The position numbers and the translations under genes are program-made. From positions 1,860,001-1,924,000 of the forward strand of contig NZ_CP061319.1 of assembly GCF_018688455.1 (NCBI RefSeq): a DNA stretch of 64,000 nt, read 5' to 3'. Origin of the DNA: Polynucleobacter sp. AM-7D1 (GTDB lineage Bacteria; Pseudomonadota; Gammaproteobacteria; Burkholderiales; Burkholderiaceae). Each line of letters opens with the position of its first letter. The stretch's first letter is position 1. The notes beneath the pieces were generated by a model. The model was given only the letters and a program-made list of their open reading frames with translations, was not told the origin of the DNA and searched no databases. Below are positions 40,393-48,257 of this stretch, piece by piece.

Positions 40393-40433
40393 TAAAAAAC
40401 CACCCGAAGGTGGCTTTTACTTTCTAATGGCTA
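40393..40433 (-). repeat. Terminator hairpin resembling the tRNA-Phe tail repeat (copy F, partial)
   Basis: On the minus strand, CCACC-TTCG-GGTGG followed by a run of T: a cUUCGg tetraloop terminator, 14 bases after the stop of the 65-residue gene. The hairpin and about 20 flanking bases resemble the terminator of tRNA-Phe (53115-53134) and the copies at 46.6, 50.0, 50.6 and 51.1 kb. The tRNA-derived part is barely recognisable, so membership of the repeat family is tentative. Confidence 0.6.
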
Positions 40434-40446
40434 CTTTTAGCTCTGG

Positions 40447-40644
40447 CTAGCCAACGTTTACTTTTTTAGTGGGTACGTGACTCGCTTTACAGAAATCCAC
40501 AATAGCATCTGCAAATTTGAGATAGCGTGCATTCACTAACCTCAGTTCGCTTAACTCTGATACGGTTTTCGATACTTCGCGTTTAAACGATACGTCCTCA
40601 TAGCCTGGATGGTATGGGGCTTCCTTAGTGTAGATATTGCTCAT
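40447..40644 (-). CDS. 65-residue unknown protein downstream of a glycine riboswitch
   Basis: Soluble-looking, 65 residues, no signal peptide: MSNIYTKEAPYHPGYEDVSF, then a helical ELSELRLVNARYLKFADAIVDF segment (split ELSELRLVNAR and YLKFADAIVDF) and a single Cys (FCKAS). AGG lies 8 bases before the ATG. It is the first sizeable ORF after a tandem glycine riboswitch and is closed by its own terminator, so it appears to be the riboswitch's main target. I do not recognise the family. Confidence 0.6.
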   Translation of the reverse strand: MSNIYTKEAPYHPGYEDVSFKREVSKTVSELSELRLVNARYLKFADAIVDFCKASHVPTKKVNVG

Positions 40645-40714
40645 AATGTTTGCCTAATTCAGTAAGATTGTTAATAGTCCCAATGCGGGAAATTGCTAAT
40701 ACGCTCTTACTGAT

Positions 40715-40735
40715 TTAGCTTGGGGTGGTATTCAT
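40715..40735 (-). CDS. Hexapeptide leader ORF (MNTTPS) under the glycine riboswitch
   Basis: ATG-AAT-ACC-ACC-CCA-AGC-TAA with an ideal AGGAG (40746-40742) 6 bases upstream, by far the best ribosome-binding site in this leader. The six spacer bases (40736-40741) are complementary to ACAGGG directly after aptamer 2 (40796-40791). This suggests the riboswitch controls access to this start. It could be a leader peptide or the stub of a lost gene. Confidence 0.45.
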   Translation of the reverse strand: MNTTPS

Positions 40736-40799
40736 ACAGGGCTCCTAACTTGCGCGTGCGCAATTCAATGCGCCACTCGCTTGCCGCTCCCCCTGTCCT

Positions 40800-40975
40800 T
40801 GATACCTGAGAGATTCACACTAAGACCTGGCTTAGTGCTTGCTCCTTCGGTGCACCATCAATATGGTGACTCTCCAGACGGCAGTTTAGGATAAGCAGTA
40901 CCTTCCTGTTGGGTACCTGAGCGTTCATGGGAGTTTGCGCCTTCGGTGGAGGCCTATGGCCTCACTCTCCTGCTT
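40800..40975 (-). promoter_or_regulatory. Tandem glycine riboswitch
   Basis: Two glycine aptamers in series on the minus strand. Aptamer 1 (about 40975-40910) has GGAGAGTGAGG, the CACCGAAGG core and GCTCAGGTACC. Aptamer 2 (about 40880-40800) has GGAGAGTCACC, GCACCGAAGG and CTCTCAGGTATC. The linker is about 30 bases. In most relatives this RNA controls glycine-cleavage genes (gcvT etc.) or a transporter; none follows here. Confidence 0.93.
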
Positions 40976-41045
40976 AGCGCTAGTATATCTTGATATGTTA
41001 CTTTTGTAATCCTGGCTAATACCTAGCCCCAGGAATGCCAATAAT

Positions 41046-41411
41046 TTAATTGACCTTTTTAATTTCTTTAATGGTATTGCCTTCACCCAACAACACAATC
41101 TTAGGAACATGCTTTGCAACTGCATCGTTGCTAACTTGTCCGTATGTGCAAATAATCAGATGGTCGCCAACATGTGCTTTACGTGCAGCAGCGCCATTCA
41201 GAGAAATAATGCCAGACCCACGCTTTGCTTTAATGATGTAAGTTGAGAAACGCTCGCCATTGTTGATGTTGTAAAGCTCGATCTTTTCAAATTCACGCAT
41301 ATCCGCAGCATCGAGGAAGTCTTCATCGATTCCACAAGAGCCTTCGTAATGCAAATCCGCCTCTGTAACGGTTGCTCTGTGAATTTTTCCCAACAACATA
41401 ATGCGATTCAT
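41046..41411 (-). CDS. panD: Aspartate 1-decarboxylase proenzyme
   Basis: Makes beta-alanine for pantothenate. The pyruvoyl enzyme self-cleaves at Gly-Ser: here YEGSCGID near residue 23-30 holds the GS pair. LLGKIHRATVTEADLHY at the N-terminus, NGERFSTYIIKA and GSGIISLNGAAARKAHVGD (near 66-84) are the standard blocks. 121 residues. AGGAAATCG precedes the start. It is a single gene between the glycine riboswitch and the phasin terminator. Confidence 0.95.
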   Translation of the reverse strand: MNRIMLLGKIHRATVTEADLHYEGSCGIDEDFLDAADMREFEKIELYNINNGERFSTYIIKAKRGSGIISLNGAAARKAHVGDHLIICTYGQVSNDAVAKHVPKIVLLGEGNTIKEIKKVN

Positions 41412-41502
41412 ACGATTTCCTCAAGAATTAAAAGCATGCCTCTTCCAGCATTTTTAGCAGCCATCTCGCTATTTTCTCAAATTTTTTTGATATTACGCCA
41501 GC

Positions 41503-41530
41503 AAAAAACCCCGCTTACACGGGGCTTTTT
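41503..41530 (-). terminator. Intrinsic terminator of the phasin gene
   Basis: Minus-strand CCCCG and CGGGG stem around TGTAAG, followed by TTTTTTG. The opposite A/T tracts make it usable in the other direction too. Confidence 0.8.
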
Positions 41531-41550
41531 GTTTAACCATTATCTACTAC

Positions 41551-42108
41551 TTACTTGGTGCGACTTTTTCCTGCCTTAGGAGCCTGACCAAATTGACCTT
41601 CTGCACTCTTCATTGCAGTTTCAACGCTTTTCTCAAAGTTTGCAAAAGCATCTTGAGTGGTTGATCGTACTTGATCAAAATTTTGCATTGCTGTGTTGAA
41701 TGCCGAGGTAAAGGCGCTTACATATGCTTCTGAGCCTGCTGGCGCCTTTGAGGTAGCAGCTGCGACAAAGCTCTTTAAGTCATCTTGTGATTGATCAATG
41801 GCGGCTTCTACAGCCTCAACTAATTCTTGATTTCCACGACGCAATACTGCGGCTACTTTTTTCTGATAAGCGGCAACTTCAGCAACCGCCTCTTGTACTT
41901 CTGGGCTTTGCAGGAGATCTAAGGCTGCTTTGGCATCTTTACCCTTTAACAATTCAGCAGCCTTAGCTTGCGCATTGGCTACGGCTTGTTGAGCTGCTTG
42001 GTAATTGATTTCTGCTAGCTCTTGAGCGTTCTCGAGAGCAGTTTGACCCAATGCGCGAGCACTTTCAACGGATTTGGCTTGATTTTCTGCAAATTGATTT
42101 TTGAACAT
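41551..42108 (-). CDS. Phasin family protein (polyhydroxyalkanoate granule)
   Basis: Phasin_2-type protein of 185 residues that coats PHA storage granules. N-terminal MFKNQFAENQAKSVESARAL, then long Ala/Gln-rich helices; QEAVAEVAAYQKKVAAVLRRGNQELVEAVEAAI (split after KKV) is typical. The C-terminal tail (QFGQAPKAGKSRTK) is basic. AAAGGAAAT lies before the ATG. A clear sigma-70 promoter is upstream. No PHA synthase in the window. Confidence 0.85.
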   Translation of the reverse strand: MFKNQFAENQAKSVESARALGQTALENAQELAEINYQAAQQAVANAQAKAAELLKGKDAKAALDLLQSPEVQEAVAEVAAYQKKVAAVLRRGNQELVEAVEAAIDQSQDDLKSFVAAATSKAPAGSEAYVSAFTSAFNTAMQNFDQVRSTTQDAFANFEKSVETAMKSAEGQFGQAPKAGKSRTK

Positions 42109-42145
42109 GATATTTCCTTTAAAGGGTTATTTGTTGCACTGCACC

Positions 42146-42174
42146 ATATTAATAGCTTATTTTGGGCTTAGCAA
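42146..42174 (-). promoter_or_regulatory. Sigma-70-type promoter of the phasin gene
   Basis: TTGCTA (42174-42169) and TAATAT (42151-42146) with a 17-base spacer. Just downstream lies the direct repeat-like TGCAGTGCA within TTGTTGCACTGCACC (plus strand), and upstream a TTGCT-GCAA-AGCAA inverted repeat. Either could be an operator, for example for PhaR, but that is speculative. Confidence 0.55.
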
Positions 42175-42292
42175 GGAAATATTGCTGCAAAGCAACATAT
42201 AATTCTGTCAGTTCACGTAGTTTGTTACAAAAAGCAGCGCTAAACCTTGCCTAGGAGGCGCTTTGCTTCATCTAGTTTAGAAATGATTGGTT

Positions 42293-42844
42293 ATGTGCCG
42301 TAGATTTATCTTGCTTTTGCTTCTTTGCATGCCATTGGCAAGCTCACACGCAGAAAGCGCTTCAGAGTGGTTTCAAAACACAACAAATCATCTGGAATCC
42401 ATTTGGGATAAAGGCGAAAACGAGCTCTATATTCCGCTCTACACGTATCACATGCCTTATGCGTATTCCCAAGACAAAATCAATCAATACACCGAATATC
42501 CGATGGGCATTGGTTTTGGCAGGGGCCTAATGAATGAGAGCGGTAACTGGGAGGGCATTTATGGGATGACCTTCAAAGACTCGCATGGAATTTATCAGTA
42601 TATGGTTGGCTATGGCTGGATCCCCATGTGGAATATCGGCAATAGTCCTGACTGGAAGTACGGCGTTGGAGCAACTGCATTCATCATGTCGCGCCAAGAC
42701 ATCATGAACTACATTCCCTTCCCTGGTTTACTGCCTATTGCCTCAATCAGCTATAAAGAGCTCAGCATTCAGGCTGCATATGTGCCTGGCAGTCAAAATG
42801 TCGGCAACGTTTTATTCACTTGGGCTAAATACAGCTTGCCCTAA
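42293..42844 (+). CDS. pagP: PagP-like lipid A palmitoyltransferase
   Basis: Outer-membrane beta-barrel enzyme that moves palmitate from phospholipid to lipid A. Signal peptide at residues 1-20 (FILLLLLCMPLASSHA). The catalytic triad of E. coli PagP is conserved: His in YIPLYTYHMPYAY, and Asp-Ser in MTFKDSHG. GNWEGIYGM, YMVGYGWIPMW, NYIPFPGLLPIASISY and YVPGSQNVGNVLFTWAKYS align with PagP strand by strand. Start ATG 42293 (183 residues); an in-frame TTG lies two codons upstream. PagP in a small-genome freshwater betaproteobacterium would complement the LpxL and LpxO genes. Confidence 0.88.
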   Translation: MCRRFILLLLLCMPLASSHAESASEWFQNTTNHLESIWDKGENELYIPLYTYHMPYAYSQDKINQYTEYPMGIGFGRGLMNESGNWEGIYGMTFKDSHGIYQYMVGYGWIPMWNIGNSPDWKYGVGATAFIMSRQDIMNYIPFPGLLPIASISYKELSIQAAYVPGSQNVGNVLFTWAKYSLP

Positions 42845-42850
42845 ACAGAA

Positions 42851-43411
42851 TTAAGCGGGATTGTTTTTTAAATAGTCGATCACCCAAACTGGATCACTAT
42901 CGCTCGGAAAAATTGGGTAGTGCACAGCCTCGATCACACCATTATTCACAATCAAAGTAATGCGCTTGAGCAAAGTCATTCCAGCGGCAACAAAGGTAGG
43001 TAGCTGCAATGCTTTCTGAAGTTGATAATCTGCATCACTCAATACCGGAAATGGTAAATGCAAGCGATCCGCCATCTCTTTTTGATATTCAGTAGATTGC
43101 ACGCTCAAACCAAATACCTCCACACCTAAAGTGCGCAACTCTTGATAGTGATCTCTAAACGAACAGCTTTGAGGCGTACAGCCTCTTGCGCCCGGTATCT
43201 GATCCCAACCTTCTGGCAAAGCAACATTTGGCTGGCCCGTCATTGGATAGCAGTAAATCACCAAGCGCCCTTTACTCTCGCCAAGATTAAAGCGGCTAGC
43301 GGTGGTGGTATTCAAAGTGACGGAAGGTAAGCGCATGCCAACCAAATGATCGGCAGCCCCATCATCCTGAGGAATAGGTAAGTTGCTAGGCAATTGATTG
43401 AAATTGGTCAT
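42851..43411 (-). CDS. Peroxiredoxin (AhpC/TSA family)
   Basis: Thiol peroxidase of 186 residues. Active-site region GARGCTPQSCSFRDHYQELRTLG (split GARGCTPQSCS and FRDHYQELRTLG) near 74 has the peroxidatic Cys in a CTPQSCSF motif and a second Cys 5 residues on, the layout of atypical 2-Cys PrxQ-type enzymes. VEVFGLSVQSTEYQKEMA and FPVLSDADYQLQKAL follow. Converges with pagP, 6 bases apart. Confidence 0.85.
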   Translation of the reverse strand: MTNFNQLPSNLPIPQDDGAADHLVGMRLPSVTLNTTTASRFNLGESKGRLVIYCYPMTGQPNVALPEGWDQIPGARGCTPQSCSFRDHYQELRTLGVEVFGLSVQSTEYQKEMADRLHLPFPVLSDADYQLQKALQLPTFVAAGMTLLKRITLIVNNGVIEAVHYPIFPSDSDPVWVIDYLKNNPA

Positions 43412-43506
43412 CGTGAGATTTCATTAAAGTAAGCTACACATTACGAGATGCTGCAATTAGATACAGCCGAGAGATCCGCTGAATGCTCATCACAAAGGAA
43501 GGATGC

Positions 43507-43911
43507 TTACTCGGCTGCTGAACGCATTAGCCTCAAGAGTTCAACATCATGCTCGGGTAAGCCATCCAATACGCTAGTGAGGCTTGGCATCTTTGCAATA
43601 ATTTCCTTTGCCAAGAAGAAGCGCATTGACCAGGCGGGAAAGCTTCTTTCTTGAATGTCCTCCAGCTTCAATAAGCGCACTTGCTGATGGCGAGGATCTC
43701 GCTGAATTTTTTCCCATATTTTCATGACCTCCGTACGCGGCCCTTCCAATATTTGGCCAAAATGTTGGTTCTCGTAAAAAAGCACTCCCGATAAGCCTAA
43801 TTTTTGATTGAGTTGCGCCGCCTGATCGGTGAGGCGCATCAATGCCAAGACACCCATATCCTGCGTTGCCTTGCTGATATAGCTCACAGAAATTAATTGG
43901 GACTTACTCAT
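43507..43911 (-). CDS. BLUF-domain blue-light photoreceptor
   Basis: Single-domain flavin photoreceptor of 134 residues. The BLUF residues are visible: Tyr in VSYISKAT near 10, Asn in LNQKLGLSGVLFY near 36, Gln in HFGQILEGPRTEV near 53, and Trp-Ser-Met in FPAWSMRFF near 93. A roughly 35-residue C-terminal helical cap follows, and there is no effector domain. Such short BLUF proteins signal by protein contact. The partner is not evident from neighbours (peroxiredoxin, HAD dehalogenase). Confidence 0.87.
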   Translation of the reverse strand: MSKSQLISVSYISKATQDMGVLALMRLTDQAAQLNQKLGLSGVLFYENQHFGQILEGPRTEVMKIWEKIQRDPRHQQVRLLKLEDIQERSFPAWSMRFFLAKEIIAKMPSLTSVLDGLPEHDVELLRLMRSAAE

Positions 43912-44102
43912 CTTGTTATCTTAGGGTTGGATCTGGCGAATTATAGATATTAGCTTTTGATATAGCCTCAATCAATGCTGATTTACCCGAAAGGCTCAGC
44001 AATTCGCGCAACAATCCCCTTGGGAATGGCGCCATGATTAATCCAGCCCCATTCTTTGGCAATTTGTAATGGGGCCGATCTTGCAAAGATTCGGAGTATT
44101 CC

Positions 44103-44786
44103 CTAAATAACTTCTAGCACTTTACTCAAGGAATTACCCTCATAGTTTGGCTTCTCACCAATTTCTTCAAAAGGGTGTCCAAGGCGATTAACCCAAAATA
44201 CATCAAAGCCAAACCACTTTGCGCCTAACGCATCCCAAGCATTACTTGAAACAAATAACACTTCTTCTTTTTTGACTGGAAATGCTTTTAATAAAAGCTC
44301 ATAGGATTGTGGGGCAGTCTTAAATAGTCGTATATCTTCAACCGTGATAACTTGGTCCAAGTAAGACATCAAACCATTACTCTTGACTACTGTTGCCAGC
44401 ATCTCTCTGCTGCCATTAGACAAAATGGCCGTTGACATTCCTTTACCTTTTATTGTCTTGAGGACGCTTAAGCTATCCTCAAAACCAGTGAGCTTTGCAT
44501 ACTGATCCATCAAGCGCTTTTCATTTTCCGAGGTGAGATTTAAGTTCATGCGCTTGCAAACATAATGCAAGGAACGAACCGTTAACTCCCAAAAGGGAAG
44601 GTAATGCTTGCTGCCGCTAGGGTTCGGGTCACTCATGGTGACTAGGCGGGTATATTCAATTTGGCGGTCACGCCACATTAAAGCAAAAGCTTGGCCATTA
44701 CCCGGAAACAAGGATTCCGCCAACTCTCCCATGGAATAAACATCAAACAATGTGCCGTAAGCATCAAAGGCTATGAGCTTATACAT
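44103..44786 (-). CDS. Haloacid dehalogenase type II (HAD superfamily)
   Basis: L-2-haloacid dehalogenase-like hydrolase of 227 residues. Nucleophile Asp8 is in AFDAYGTLFDVYS, followed by the type II cap block WRDRQIEYTRLVTMSDP, SNGSREMLATVV near 114, and FVSSNAWDALGAKWFGFDVFWVNR near 173 (split at KWF). The type II wording is good, but the true substrate could be another small organic acid. The 190-base gap downstream up to the BLUF gene has no recognisable feature. Confidence 0.85.
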   Translation of the reverse strand: MYKLIAFDAYGTLFDVYSMGELAESLFPGNGQAFALMWRDRQIEYTRLVTMSDPNPSGSKHYLPFWELTVRSLHYVCKRMNLNLTSENEKRLMDQYAKLTGFEDSLSVLKTIKGKGMSTAILSNGSREMLATVVKSNGLMSYLDQVITVEDIRLFKTAPQSYELLLKAFPVKKEEVLFVSSNAWDALGAKWFGFDVFWVNRLGHPFEEIGEKPNYEGNSLSKVLEVI

Positions 44787-44848
44787 GCAGTCTCCTCATG
44801 ATGGATATTTTTAGTATTTTGTTTTAAACAATTTTGGCTAAAGATGTC

Positions 44849-45367
44849 TTACCCAAGCTCTGATTCATTAAAAGCATCTCTTAAATAGACAGGGAGGTCT
44901 ATAGATGGCGGCCTAAAACCTGACTGATAAAACATATCTCCAATATGGCCGCGATGAAATGTTTTGTGATTAAAGACATGAATCAGAATATCGCCTCTTG
45001 TCATTTCTCCAGCACCGCCATCAACAAACAAAAAGCTAAGCTTTTCATTGAGTAGTGGTTCAGTCATGGAGTCAGCATATTGAATATACCAATCGCCTGA
45101 TTCATTTAACTTTTCAGTTAGGGCCGCCAAAGAATCTGGTGAATCCGTGGTGCGAGACTTGAACCCATGATCTTTCCCAAGTAAATGAGCTCGCCAGATT
45201 TGATCAACAATAGCTACGTGGGCCAAGGCAAATGACATTCCACCAAATGCGGCGGCACGCTTTTTGATTACCTCATCAAGCGGCAACGCAGCAATCGCAT
45301 CCAAAAGCATATTGTTTGCCCACTTGTTGTAGCGTGCAAGCATGCGGATATTGCGAATGGCAGACAT
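44849..45367 (-). CDS. DinB family protein
   Basis: DinB/YfiT-like four-helix metal-binding protein of 172 residues. The putative metal histidines are in FALAHVAIVDQIWRAHL near 47-63 and HVFNHKTFHRGHIGDMFYQ near 129-147. RYNKWANNMLLDAI near 13 is the typical first helix. The enzymatic role is unknown; relatives act as thiol-dependent transferases. Lies between the HAD and patatin genes on the same strand. Confidence 0.83.
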   Translation of the reverse strand: MSAIRNIRMLARYNKWANNMLLDAIAALPLDEVIKKRAAAFGGMSFALAHVAIVDQIWRAHLLGKDHGFKSRTTDSPDSLAALTEKLNESGDWYIQYADSMTEPLLNEKLSFLFVDGGAGEMTRGDILIHVFNHKTFHRGHIGDMFYQSGFRPPSIDLPVYLRDAFNESELG

Positions 45368-45418
45368 ATAGCGCCCCTAGGTAAGTAAACAAATTCTGGT
45401 TATTTAGAATGCCAAAGC

Positions 45419-46525
45419 CTATGTCCAGAATTTTTTAATTTTTGCTGCTTCGATTTTTGAACGATCATAGCCCGTTCGCAATGCGCCAGCAATTTGCTTT
45501 GGATCAAGCAAATCAACCCCTTTAGGTGTGCCAGCTACTATCCACATTACTTTTGTGCCGGTCGCCTTAATGTCTTCAATATTTTGAGCAATGGGGTGTG
45601 GGATTGTTGTCAGAATTGCTCCCGTTATACCGTCAGTTAATGTAATGATTAGGGCCCTTTTAGATCCAGCTACTAAATCCACATGAGCTGGATTAGAACA
45701 AATTCCTCCATCCATGACATAACGCTGACCCAATAATGTTGGCCCAACAACACCCGGCAATGAGCTACTCGCTGCTGTACCGTGCGCCAAGGGAATGTTA
45801 TTTTTTCTGGCAGCTTGCTGACCAACAACAATGCGCTCACCCGTGTAGCAATCTATTCCCGTTGTAAACATCCGGCTAGTCGGCCAATCTTTTTTACTAT
45901 CGCCTGTCAATAATGCAGCCACCTTTTCAACGCGCTCACCGTTTAATTTGTTGTCAGCAGCTAATGCGGCATGGCCAATCACTCTACGAGTTTCAATGCT
46001 GCCATCCGTCGCACTCATATTAATTTGATCGGCCCTCATTTGACTGATATTGGGCTTAGTTACTGGAGCAATCTTGGCAAAAATCTCCGGAAACTTTCCA
46101 AAAAAATCAAACTCCGTCCGCAAGCGGGAAAACTCCCCAGAGAGCAATGAGGAACCCATATAAGAACCAGCAGAAGTGCCAACCACCATCTCAGGAAGCT
46201 GAGCCATATCCAGCCCCGCTTCAATCAGGCCATGAAAAAAACCGCAATACCAAGCAATGTAATACTCCCCTCCACCACCGAGGACCATGGCTCGATCAAG
46301 CCCCTTTGCCAATTTTGAAACCGTGGGTTTAGTGGCAATAGGCATTGCCAAACCATCATCGGCAAATAGTTTTTGAGAAATCTCATGCGTCTTTAGCTCG
46401 ATATTCGATTTTGGCGGCTTTGACTGAGCGTAGGTAGTATCAATACTAGAGCCGGCGGCAGCACCAATAGCAACGGCACCAACAGCAGAGGTTTTTAAGA
46501 AATTACGGCGTGATTGTTGTTTCAT
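45419..46525 (-). CDS. Tat-exported patatin-like phospholipase
   Basis: Patatin-fold serine lipase of 368 residues. The N-terminus has a twin-arginine signal (SRRNFLKTSAVGAVAIGAAA), so the protein is exported folded. Oxyanion-type GGGGEYYIAWYCGF is near 77, the nucleophile elbow GTSAGSYMGSS near 115 and the catalytic Asp in VMDGGICSNP near 271. The unusual E-Y in place of the usual R-G after the glycines is noted. It is preceded by the degraded repeat copy at 46.6 kb. Confidence 0.85.
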   Translation of the reverse strand: MKQQSRRNFLKTSAVGAVAIGAAAGSSIDTTYAQSKPPKSNIELKTHEISQKLFADDGLAMPIATKPTVSKLAKGLDRAMVLGGGGEYYIAWYCGFFHGLIEAGLDMAQLPEMVVGTSAGSYMGSSLLSGEFSRLRTEFDFFGKFPEIFAKIAPVTKPNISQMRADQINMSATDGSIETRRVIGHAALAADNKLNGERVEKVAALLTGDSKKDWPTSRMFTTGIDCYTGERIVVGQQAARKNNIPLAHGTAASSSLPGVVGPTLLGQRYVMDGGICSNPAHVDLVAGSKRALIITLTDGITGAILTTIPHPIAQNIEDIKATGTKVMWIVAGTPKGVDLLDPKQIAGALRTGYDRSKIEAAKIKKFWT

Positions 46526-46570
46526 ATCAGGTCCCTGTTTGTTTCACTAATTTATATCAGATCTCTAAAT

Positions 46571-46634
46571 CAAAAACCGCTAGCAGCTAGTTTGAGTATT
46601 AATTGGTAGACCGGGGCGGAATGGGGCAGAACCC
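46571..46634 (-). repeat. Degraded tRNA-Phe tail plus terminator (copy E)
   Basis: Aligned by eye with 53115-53169: AAAAACC, a decayed hairpin, GTTTGAGT, then TTGGTAGACCGGGGCGGAAT, which matches the tRNA-Phe 3' end and T-arm in about 26 of 32 bases. It lies 33 bases after the stop of the DM13 gene. Confidence 0.65.
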
Positions 46635-46666
46635 ATGGTGCCCAACTGCAGCAAAACTACTTTTAC

Positions 46667-47155
46667 TTACTTCGTAGGGAGCAAATCTGCCGATCCAATG
46701 TATTCTTTAAACTGCTTGCACCAAATCAGCATACTACTTACATCTTCTGGATTTTCTGTTTTTAAAAGATAGTATGCGGCGCCATTGGGTTTTTTAATTC
46801 GACTAACTTCAATTTGTTGAGAACTAAACTCATCATTGTCTTTAATGGCAGGCTTGCTGCTGATATAGATATGATAGTCTGGCCCAGGGCTTGATCTAAA
46901 GTCTTCGCTTGATTGTAAAAACAATTGATTGCCTACCTTGACTAAGGACCATTCACCAGAGGAGTTGTGAATCAAGTCCTGCCCTTTTGCATTTTTATCA
47001 ATTTGTCCTCGCTTTAAGATGACGCCTTCAATCTTTTGATGCTCTTCCGTGCGCGCTCTCAGGTCCTGAACGTGACCACGGATTGCATCGAGGACCTGCG
47101 CATTTGCAGTTGGCATGAGCCCAACAAATAGAAAGCTGAGGAGTAATTTTTTCAT
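46667..47155 (-). CDS. Exported DM13-domain protein
   Basis: 162 residues with a signal peptide (MKKLLLSFLFVGLMPTANA). The DM13 domain is recognisable: SGEWSLVKVGNQLFLQSSEDF (split SGEWSLVKVG and QLFLQSSEDF), SSPGPDYHIYIS near 88 and SSMLIWCKQFKEYIGSADL near 140 with the conserved Cys. DM13 proteins are proposed redox carriers. First gene after the degraded repeat copy E on the minus strand. Confidence 0.8.
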   Translation of the reverse strand: MKKLLLSFLFVGLMPTANAQVLDAIRGHVQDLRARTEEHQKIEGVILKRGQIDKNAKGQDLIHNSSGEWSLVKVGNQLFLQSSEDFRSSPGPDYHIYISSKPAIKDNDEFSSQQIEVSRIKKPNGAAYYLLKTENPEDVSSMLIWCKQFKEYIGSADLLPTK

Positions 47156-47201
47156 ATTGCCGGCATTATAAAATTGACCGCATATCTAGATGTGATCGTA
47201 C

Positions 47202-47591
47202 TTAGTCTTTAGGTCCATATTGCATCTCACCGTGACCAAATGACCAATTTTCTTTATTGACTTCTACTAAGTTAATAACAATATCTTCTGGTCGAATGTT
47301 AAGTTTCTCTACCACCCCATCACAGACGGCCTTATAGAATTTTTTCTTCAGCTCGGTGGTGCGGCCCTCATTCAAAGTTACCTGAATGAAAATAATGCCC
47401 TGCGAATATTCAATGCCAAGATAACTTTTAGGAACTACTAACTCATTGGCATCATGTCTGGTAATGACTTGAAACTTATCGTCAGCAGGTACATTAATAT
47501 GCCTCAGCATCACCTCGTAAACAATATCCCCAATTTTCTGGGCTACTCCCTCGGGATATTGCTTACCCAAATCTATTCGTACAAATGGCAT
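47202..47591 (-). CDS. Tautomerase family protein
   Basis: 129 residues with Pro1 after the initiator Met (MPFVRIDL), the catalytic proline of the tautomerase superfamily. IIFIQVTLNEGRTTELKKKFYKAV (split IIFIQVTLNEGR, TTELKKKFYKAV) and RPEDIVINLVEVNKENWSFG are characteristic of the longer monomeric subgroup. Substrate unknown. Sits between the DM13 and peroxiredoxin-like genes on the same strand. Confidence 0.83.
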   Translation of the reverse strand: MPFVRIDLGKQYPEGVAQKIGDIVYEVMLRHINVPADDKFQVITRHDANELVVPKSYLGIEYSQGIIFIQVTLNEGRTTELKKKFYKAVCDGVVEKLNIRPEDIVINLVEVNKENWSFGHGEMQYGPKD

Positions 47592-47632
47592 CTTGAGATC
47601 TCCGTTTTTTACATTGCCTAAGCAATCATTGC

Positions 47633-48169
47633 TTATACAGAACCGGTGTATTCACCACGCGCTGGATAATCCTTAGCCAAGGCAAAATCAATCGCGCCCA
47701 ATAGGTCAGTAAAATTAGGGCGTGCAAAAGGCATAGTTTGGACAGCGCCGTAATAAAGCGTAGTGTCCGGTCTTACGATAAAGACTGCTGGCTCCGAGAA
47801 TAAAGCGGGCTCTTCTATGCCAATTGATGTTAGGCCACGTGAGGTGCTGATATACATACCCCATTGACGCGCAACATCCAAGCTTAATCCATAGCCCATT
47901 CGCAATTCAGGGGCGTTGAGTTTTTCAGCCATTTGCTCTGCGCGCTCTTTAGTATCACTAGAGATAGCAATAACTTTAACGCCACGCTTTTCAAACTCGG
48001 GGACTAAGCGTCCTAGCTCTAATAAATACTTCATACATATAGGGCAATGCAAACCACGATAAAACACTATTAATGTGAAATTCTCGGCAGCATCAATGGA
48101 TGTATCAAAAGTTCCGTGATGCAAGGTTGAGACGCTTAATGCAGGAGTAGTTTGGCGGGGTATCAGCAT
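47633..48169 (-). CDS. Peroxiredoxin-like AhpC/TSA protein
   Basis: 178-residue thioredoxin-fold protein. FYRGLHCPICMKYLLELG near 32 has a CPIC active site; VIAISSDTKERAEQMAEKL and FIVRPDTTLYYGAVQTMPFARP follow the peroxiredoxin-like subgroup pattern. It is divergent from the AraC regulator gene across 88 bases, suggesting that regulator may control it. Confidence 0.85.
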   Translation of the reverse strand: MLIPRQTTPALSVSTLHHGTFDTSIDAAENFTLIVFYRGLHCPICMKYLLELGRLVPEFEKRGVKVIAISSDTKERAEQMAEKLNAPELRMGYGLSLDVARQWGMYISTSRGLTSIGIEEPALFSEPAVFIVRPDTTLYYGAVQTMPFARPNFTDLLGAIDFALAKDYPARGEYTGSV

Positions 48170-48257
48170 AGAAAACCTCTTCTTAAAAGTTATGAATATT
48201 GATTATTACTGATTAAATGCAACAATATGTCCATATTTATTTGCTTTTAGTACAAAT

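Noticed and set aside
43986..44102. 39-codon continuation in frame after the HAD dehalogenase stop
   Set aside because: It looks slightly protein-like (IAKEWGWINHGAIPKG), but an open stretch of this length is expected by chance and the dehalogenase already has normal length.
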